Assembly (NCBI GenBank): GCA_034111105.1
Contig: JAWUXY010000083.1
Span: 1-64,000, forward strand
DNA from: Bermanella sp034111105
GTDB taxonomy: Bacteria > Pseudomonadota > Gammaproteobacteria > Pseudomonadales > Oceanobacteraceae
Reading direction: 5' to 3'
DNA: 64,000 nt
The notes beneath the pieces were generated by a model, which had not been told where the DNA came from, made no database searches, and saw nothing but the letters and a program-made list of their open reading frames with translations. Shown one piece after another: positions 62,362 through 64,000 of this stretch (its first letter is position 1; every line of letters starts with the position of its first letter). The translations under genes and the position numbers were made by a program.

Positions 62362-63225
62362 TTACTGCTTGTGGCCCTCACTGTTTGAATCAGCTTTAGA
62401 GCCTACTTTTTTTGCGAACGGCAGCCATAGCATACCGGGTAAATACTGAGTTTGCTTAGCTTGTTTATAGCCTTCAACGCCAATTGTCATACCCAAATGC
62501 CCTTTAATGGGCTGGTCTTGGTAGCTATTAAATATTCGATCCCAGCAGCTCAAGTTAAAGCCAAAATTACGATTACTTTCATCCAAAATTGTTGAGTGGT
62601 GAATTCGATGCATATCAGGTGTCACCATGAATAATCTAAGTACTTTATCCAAGGTTTTAGGTAACGCGACATTGGCATGATTAAACATCGCAGTGGCGTT
62701 TAGCATGATTTCAAACACCATAACGGCCAATAACGATGGTCCCAGCAATAGCACTAACGTAAATTTAATCAACAGCGATAAAATGATTTCACCCGTATGA
62801 AAACGTGAGCCAGTGGTGACATCAATGTCTTGATCAACATGGTGTACCTTGTGCAGCGCCCATAACATAGGCACCACATGAAACAGCCTGTGCTGCCAAT
62901 AAATGGCCATATCAAATAATATAAGGGTAAGAATAAAAGCAACTATTGCGTTCGCATCAAAATAATACAATAACCCAATTTGATGCTGCTGTGCATAATG
63001 GGCAACGCCAATGGTTGCTAACGGCAATAACAGCCTCACTATAAAACTATTCACAAACACCAACGCGATGTTTTGACTCCATCTTAATAATCGTGAAAAC
63101 GTTCGAGGCCGCTTAGGTGACAACCCTTCCCAAAACATCATAATAATTAATATTGCAAAGAAAAATCCGCTGCGCACCAGCGCTTCGTTAGCAATAAACC
63201 ATTCACTAACCGATAAATTATTCAT
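62362..63225 (-). CDS. Sterol desaturase/fatty acid hydroxylase-family protein
   Basis: A 287-residue membrane di-iron enzyme of the sterol desaturase family. The His-rich motifs are 'HRLFH' (about 113), 'HKVHH' (about 125), 'FNHANV' and 'MHRIHHS'. Members hydroxylate or desaturate lipids using O2. It overlaps the COG0523 gene by 8 bases and is therefore translated with it. It ends with a short polar tail. The substrate cannot be read from sequence. Confidence 0.88.
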   Translation of the reverse strand: MNNLSVSEWFIANEALVRSGFFFAILIIMMFWEGLSPKRPRTFSRLLRWSQNIALVFVNSFIVRLLLPLATIGVAHYAQQHQIGLLYYFDANAIVAFILTLILFDMAIYWQHRLFHVVPMLWALHKVHHVDQDIDVTTGSRFHTGEIILSLLIKFTLVLLLGPSLLAVMVFEIMLNATAMFNHANVALPKTLDKVLRLFMVTPDMHRIHHSTILDESNRNFGFNLSCWDRIFNSYQDQPIKGHLGMTIGVEGYKQAKQTQYLPGMLWLPFAKKVGSKADSNSEGHKQ

Positions 63226-64000
63226 TACATTTATGACCTTTAATAATCGTGCTTATTGTATTTATATCGATCGGCTTTACATCAATACACTCTACTGTGC
63301 TTGATTGGTTTACTTGATCATTGATCACTGAAAAATACTCAAGTTTTGACTCATGCTCACTAATATTAATAGCGGCTATTTGATCATTCATAACAAGCAA
63401 GCCCTTAATACGGGTTAAACCTAACGCCACAAGGTCACGCATCAAAGGTGATACATCATACTGTTCATTATCAATGTTCAAGGTTTTTGTATGAAATGCC
63501 GTTGTTTGATTATAAAGTTGTAACGGGTTTGTTTTTTTAATCGCCGGTTTTTCAATATCGATTAAGTTGAGTTCTGCATGTCTGACTTTCAAATTATTTC
63601 GATTACGCTCTAAACACAATTCATCAAATAATACTAAATCGTTATCCGCTGCTAGCTCACATTTATTGGCAACATACAGATCGGCTGTATTTAATTGGCG
63701 TAAGTATAATTCATGATAACGGTATTTAGGTTGCGATAGATGACGTGGGTCAATCAGGCAAACAACGGCATTAAGCATTAACCGTGTTTTATAGCTGTCA
63801 TCTTGCAATAGCTTTGCAATATTATCCACATGGCCTAAGCCACTGGGTTCGATAAAAATTCGATCTGGTTTTTCGTGGCGTATTAGTTGATTCAGCGCTG
63901 TTTGAAATGGCAGTAACGCTGCGCAACATGCACACCCGCCAGCAACTTGCTTTACTATGAGTTCGTCTGCATGAAACAAACTACCGTCTATGCCTTGTTG
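63218..64000 (-). CDS. COG0523 (CobW-like) GTPase, partial
   Basis: The right edge of the window cuts the 5' end; 261 codons remain, with the frame open through 64000. The metal-binding motif 'GGCACC' (GCxCC) is visible near the start, followed by 'DRIFIEPSGLGHVDNIAKLL' and 'ADLYVANKCEL' (NKxD-like base motif). The Walker A block must lie beyond the edge. These GTPases insert or deliver zinc or cobalt to proteins. No CobW C-terminal domain signature is clearly seen, so the substrate metal is open. It is coupled to the di-iron enzyme that follows, which might receive its metal through it (inference). Confidence 0.85.
   Translation of the reverse strand, partial: QQGIDGSLFHADELIVKQVAGGCACCAALLPFQTALNQLIRHEKPDRIFIEPSGLGHVDNIAKLLQDDSYKTRLMLNAVVCLIDPRHLSQPKYRYHELYLRQLNTADLYVANKCELAADNDLVLFDELCLERNRNNLKVRHAELNLIDIEKPAIKKTNPLQLYNQTTAFHTKTLNIDNEQYDVSPLMRDLVALGLTRIKGLLVMNDQIAAINISEHESKLEYFSVINDQVNQSSTVECIDVKPIDINTISTIIKGHKCNE

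Noticed and set aside
1..64000. CRISPR arrays, tRNA/rRNA genes, prophage or intact transposase
   Set aside because: No spaced direct repeats, cloverleaf patterns, phage structural genes or transposase motifs were seen in reading both strands; a tRNA scan could still find one I missed.

Overview
The window reads as one continuous stretch of chromosome from a marine, salt-adapted gammaproteobacterium. The reasons are a complete ectoine (compatible solute) operon with its own aspartokinase, an E. coli-like FolX/FolE pair, a nitrogen-PTS enzyme I (PtsP), an OmpK/Tsx-type porin and moderately AT-rich DNA. An Oceanospirillales-type relative (Oleispira/Bermanella-like) would fit, but the sequence alone cannot fix the genus. 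I see no tRNA, rRNA, CRISPR array, prophage or intact transposase gene. Almost all space is coding, in short operons separated by clear hairpin terminators.

Layout. 1-2246: one membrane-protein gene between two non-coding stretches with a REP-like hairpin, other palindromes and a 5-bp tandem repeat. 2247-5600: glutaryl-CoA module (CoA-transferase, glutaryl-CoA dehydrogenase, divergent LysR regulator). 5636-9414: potassium-channel protein, small NTF2-like and VOC proteins, a LysR and an AraC regulator. 9444-13139: amine-oxidase-type flavoprotein plus aldehyde dehydrogenase, bracketed by two AraC regulators, one of them an unusual SnoaL-AraC fusion. 13250-14954: HAD phosphatase, folX, folE. 15025-19381: MEST-like hydrolase, class II aldolase, Crp/Fnr regulator, GNAT protein, pirin. 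19524-20723: GAF histidine kinase.

20842-27468 is the osmoadaptation locus: ectA-ectB-ectC-ask-TPR membrane protein run leftward. Rightward from the same intergenic region run a CheW-like gene, an EctR-type MarR gene and a second MarR paralog without an ATG start. The shared intergenic region carries an almost exact match to the EctR1 operator described in Methylomicrobium. 27504-33206: PhoA-type lipoprotein phosphatase, an mgtC gene that looks frameshifted, ptsP and an M42-like peptidase. 33453-37467: SEC-C protein, AraC regulator, a lipase-foldase-like protein next to an SGNH lipase lipoprotein, and a small membrane protein. 37576-41427: large hybrid sensor kinase.

41421-52383 is a photo-oxidative stress locus. 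A RpoE-ChrR sigma/anti-sigma pair faces away from a seven-gene operon (FAD oxidoreductase, photolyase, fatty acid desaturase, NTF2-like protein, COG2907 flavoprotein, DUF1365, cyclopropane-fatty-acid-synthase-like methyltransferase) and a second three-gene operon (SDR, DUF2878, periplasmic protein). Both operons have a matching promoter-like signal, TGATCT-N18-TA. Together they should repair DNA and remodel unsaturated membrane lipids after singlet oxygen stress. The terminator behind chrR holds a 53-bp mini element made of two IS3-like ends, inserted in the terminator loop with a 3-bp target duplication.

52667-57078: apt, Tsx-like porin, NCS2 purine permease with a structured leader, MscS channel, DUF481 protein. 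57154-62162: Cus-type copper/silver efflux genes with a CusF domain fused to the adaptor and a small Cys/His/Met-rich protein. 62362-64000: sterol-desaturase-family protein and a COG0523 GTPase that runs off the right edge.
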